Part shown: piece by piece, positions 17,001-18,284 of the stretch
Position numbering within the stretch: position 1 is the first letter of the stretch
Layout of the letters: every line of letters begins with the position of its first letter
NCBI GenBank assembly: GCA_036939355.1
Contig: JALLAP010000757.1
Coordinates: 1 to 18,284 of the forward strand
Length of the DNA stretch: 18,284 nucleotides
DNA from: Thalassiosira profunda
Taxonomy: Eukaryota > Bacillariophyta > Thalassiosirophyceae > Thalassiosirales > Thalassiosiraceae
Reading direction: 5' to 3'
Notes under the pieces: model-generated
Database searches by the model: none
What the model saw: the letters and a program-made list of their open reading frames with translations, nothing else
Told to the model about the DNA's origin: nothing
Program-made: the position numbers and the translations under genes

Positions 17001-18284
17001 CGAACAGCCGTCTGCGCACGGGCGGCGAACGTTGAGCTGAGAGTAGAAGAATGTCAGTTGAGTCTGGAAGGACGCCAATAAACGAGGCAAGGAGCTGACC
17101 AACTCACGAGACGGGGGTGACTTCGAGCGGTTGGACCGCCTCTCCCTCTTCTCCCTCACCCTCTGCCTTGCGTACCACATCATCTTCTCAGGTGACATTC
17201 TAACATCGTCGCCCTTTCTCTGCCGTTTGGGGGCATGGCTTGAGGCAGAGGCGCTCTCATCATCACTATCGTCCCCGTCGGCGTTGGAGAGGTTGCCGCG
17301 GTTGCCGAGGGGCGGCGTGCGTCGACTCTTGCTTGTGGGCGAGCGCTTCTTCGCCTTCGGAGACCTGGGCGGAGTCGACGGGGCGGCAGCCCGCTTGCAT
17401 GCCGCGGCCTCTGTCAAACGATCGGCAAAAAGGCGCGGGTGAGGGCAGTGGATGAGAACAAATCGACGCTGCACGAGCTTCACTCACTCCTCCGCCGTTC
17501 GTGCCTCTCTGTCTGGAGCAGTTTGTTGATCTGCTGGAGGGCGTGGCCCACGGGAGTCTTGCCTCCGTTCACCCGAACGGCCAAATTCTTCCGTGCCATC
17601 TTGGCATCGAGCCGACGACCGCTCTTATCCACCTCCACGATTCTGTCCAGTTCGCTGCCGAACCGCTCCTCTATCACATTGCTGGAAGGGCAGAGCTCCA
17701 CTTGCTCGGAAGACAGATCGAGTCCGTGCTCCACGTCTCCGTTGGAGAAATGAACCGTGTACTTCCCAGCCACACCGTACAACACAACTCCTAGGCGGGG
17801 CGTCCCGTCTCGCCCGTAAATTTTCAGATTGGTGCCTGGTCCGAAGAGCACCTTGCTTCCGTCGCCTGCACAATGGACAGCCTGACGGTGCAACAGCAAC
17901 AAAAGAGAGGCACATAGATGAGACTGCAATTGCCGGGCAGCAATACGGGGCAACACACACGGAACGTACCGACTTCCTCCCCGCCACCGCGCTCTGCTCC
18001 TCCTCGACCTCGCTTTTCAACTGCTTCTCCTCCCCCCAGTCGCCGTCGTCCAACGCGGTGTCGGACTCTGGGTCCGTGCCACCACCACCCCCCGTCCCCC
18101 CGGTGGTGGGCTCCCCCCTCCCAGTCTCTCCTCCGGAATCCTCGTCGTTGCCCCCTCCCCGTGGCGCCTCCCCGGCCACCCCGCCGCCGAGCTTCGCGCC
18201 CTCCGTCTCCCCCGAGAGGTTGGCGCCCCCGCCCCCGCCCACCTCGCCGGAGTGGCGATTGGGCGCCTCGTTTTCCTTGCTGCC
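14079..18284 (-). CDS. Multi-domain protein: Tudor-like, acidic linkers, DUF6824-like, tandem HNH-like zinc modules (5' partial)
   Basis: Eight exons read on the minus strand: 18284-17970 (open at the edge), 17881-17488, 17410-17108, 17036-16612, 16540-16388, 16309-15737, 15667-15191, 15116-14079. All seven introns (69-88 nt) are GT-AG and every junction keeps frame, giving at least 1225 aa; the N-terminus is outside the window. Order: Gly-rich acidic start; Tudor-like module (KVLFGPGTNLKIYG, KYTVHFSNGDVE); basic Ser-Pro linker (SPPSPQRSPPVRRRLFDE); acidic repeats and a Cys knot (CRECKTCCGC); long Asp/Ser tract; a DUF6824-like stretch (FFPGNCRFEQVCLDL, then LKAEGFVFVTVDASNRYVPL); and in the last exon two HNH-like units, CYCCG...GFHMDH...LVCGFCHE and CECG...GIHMDH...CCFCHG. 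This suggests a nuclear, chromatin- or DNA-acting protein, possibly a nuclease or a zinc-binding reader; activity is unproven. Domain names are from motif reading only. Confidence 0.75.
16804..16900. repeat. 45-nt in-frame tandem repeat inside an exon
   Basis: Two copies, 16811-16855 and 16856-16900, share ACGTCCATCTGCGAG and GGTCGT with a 45-nt period. In the protein this is two units of 15 residues, each with ETTG(A/G)SQMDVDD. It lies beside the 90-nt-period duplication, whose period is exactly twice as long. Confidence 0.85.
16891..17057. repeat. 90-nt-period tandem duplication containing a 3' splice acceptor
   Basis: Copies at 16891-16967 and 16981-17057 are nearly identical (shared GTTGAGCTGAGAGTAGAAGA at 16941 and 17031). 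On the minus strand each copy contains an intron 3' end, ATTCTTCTACTCTCAG, followed by coding sequence for QRSP...RRRLFDE. Using the first acceptor (intron 17037-17107) puts the second copy's intron tail into the protein as DILLLSA. Using the second (intron 16947-17107, 161 nt) removes 30 codons and keeps the frame. Confidence 0.85.

Noticed and set aside
16632..17483. Continuous frame reading FFYSQLN through the duplicated region
   Set aside because: It reads through the 17037-17107 intron in the wrong phase. The spliced acidic frame joins cleanly to both neighbouring exons.
1..18284. CRISPR arrays, prophage or bacterial defence systems
   Set aside because: No array of spaced direct repeats and no phage or defence genes were seen. 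The gene content and introns are those of a eukaryotic nuclear genome.

Overview
The window is nuclear DNA from a eukaryote, most likely a photosynthetic stramenopile (diatom or relative) or another alga with a red-lineage secondary plastid. The supporting signs are: a plastid MEP-pathway enzyme (IspG/GcpE/HDS) of the long plant/algal form, whose N-terminus looks like a signal peptide followed by a transit peptide with a Phe right after the predicted cleavage site; short GT-AG introns of about 70-90 nt; compact, often divergent genes; and a CCCTAA/TTAGGG-type repeat inside the window. The species cannot be named from the sequence.

Layout, left to right. 158-3496 (-): long ORF with a cyclophilin-like C-terminal segment followed by ankyrin-like repeats, with no clean 5' end. 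3497-3927: gene-poor, with a 17-nt duplication around a single N. 3928-6000 (-): unrecognised 690-aa protein with one hydrophobic segment. 6279-7331 (+): Ser/Pro-rich coiled-coil protein with one intron. 7332-8095: no gene I can support well. 8096-8398 (-): small ~100-aa protein. 8704-11053 (+): ispG in two exons. 11162-12127 (-): active-site-intact rhomboid of the RHBDD1/RHBDL4 type. 12466-13161 (+): linker-histone-type (H15) winged-helix protein with an unrecognised C-terminal region. 13334-13813 (-): small protein with three CCHC zinc knuckles. 14037-14077: interstitial telomeric repeat abutting a stop codon. 14079-18284 (-): an eight-exon gene, 5' end outside the window, encoding at least 1225 aa.

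The most unusual element is the last gene. I reconstructed seven introns with phase-consistent junctions. The product combines a Tudor-like module, Ser-Pro/basic and acidic linkers, a Cys-rich knot, a region resembling the stramenopile DUF6824 domain, and a tandem pair of HNH-like zinc modules (GFHMDH...CGFCH and GIHMDH...CCFCH). One exon carries a 90-nt-period tandem duplication that has copied a 3' splice acceptor, giving two in-frame acceptors 90 nt apart. Together with the H15 protein and the CCHC-knuckle protein, the right third of the window is rich in likely nucleic-acid or chromatin proteins, but nothing in the sequence shows that they act together.

All functional calls rest on reading motifs by eye. 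No database search, alignment score or transcript evidence was available.
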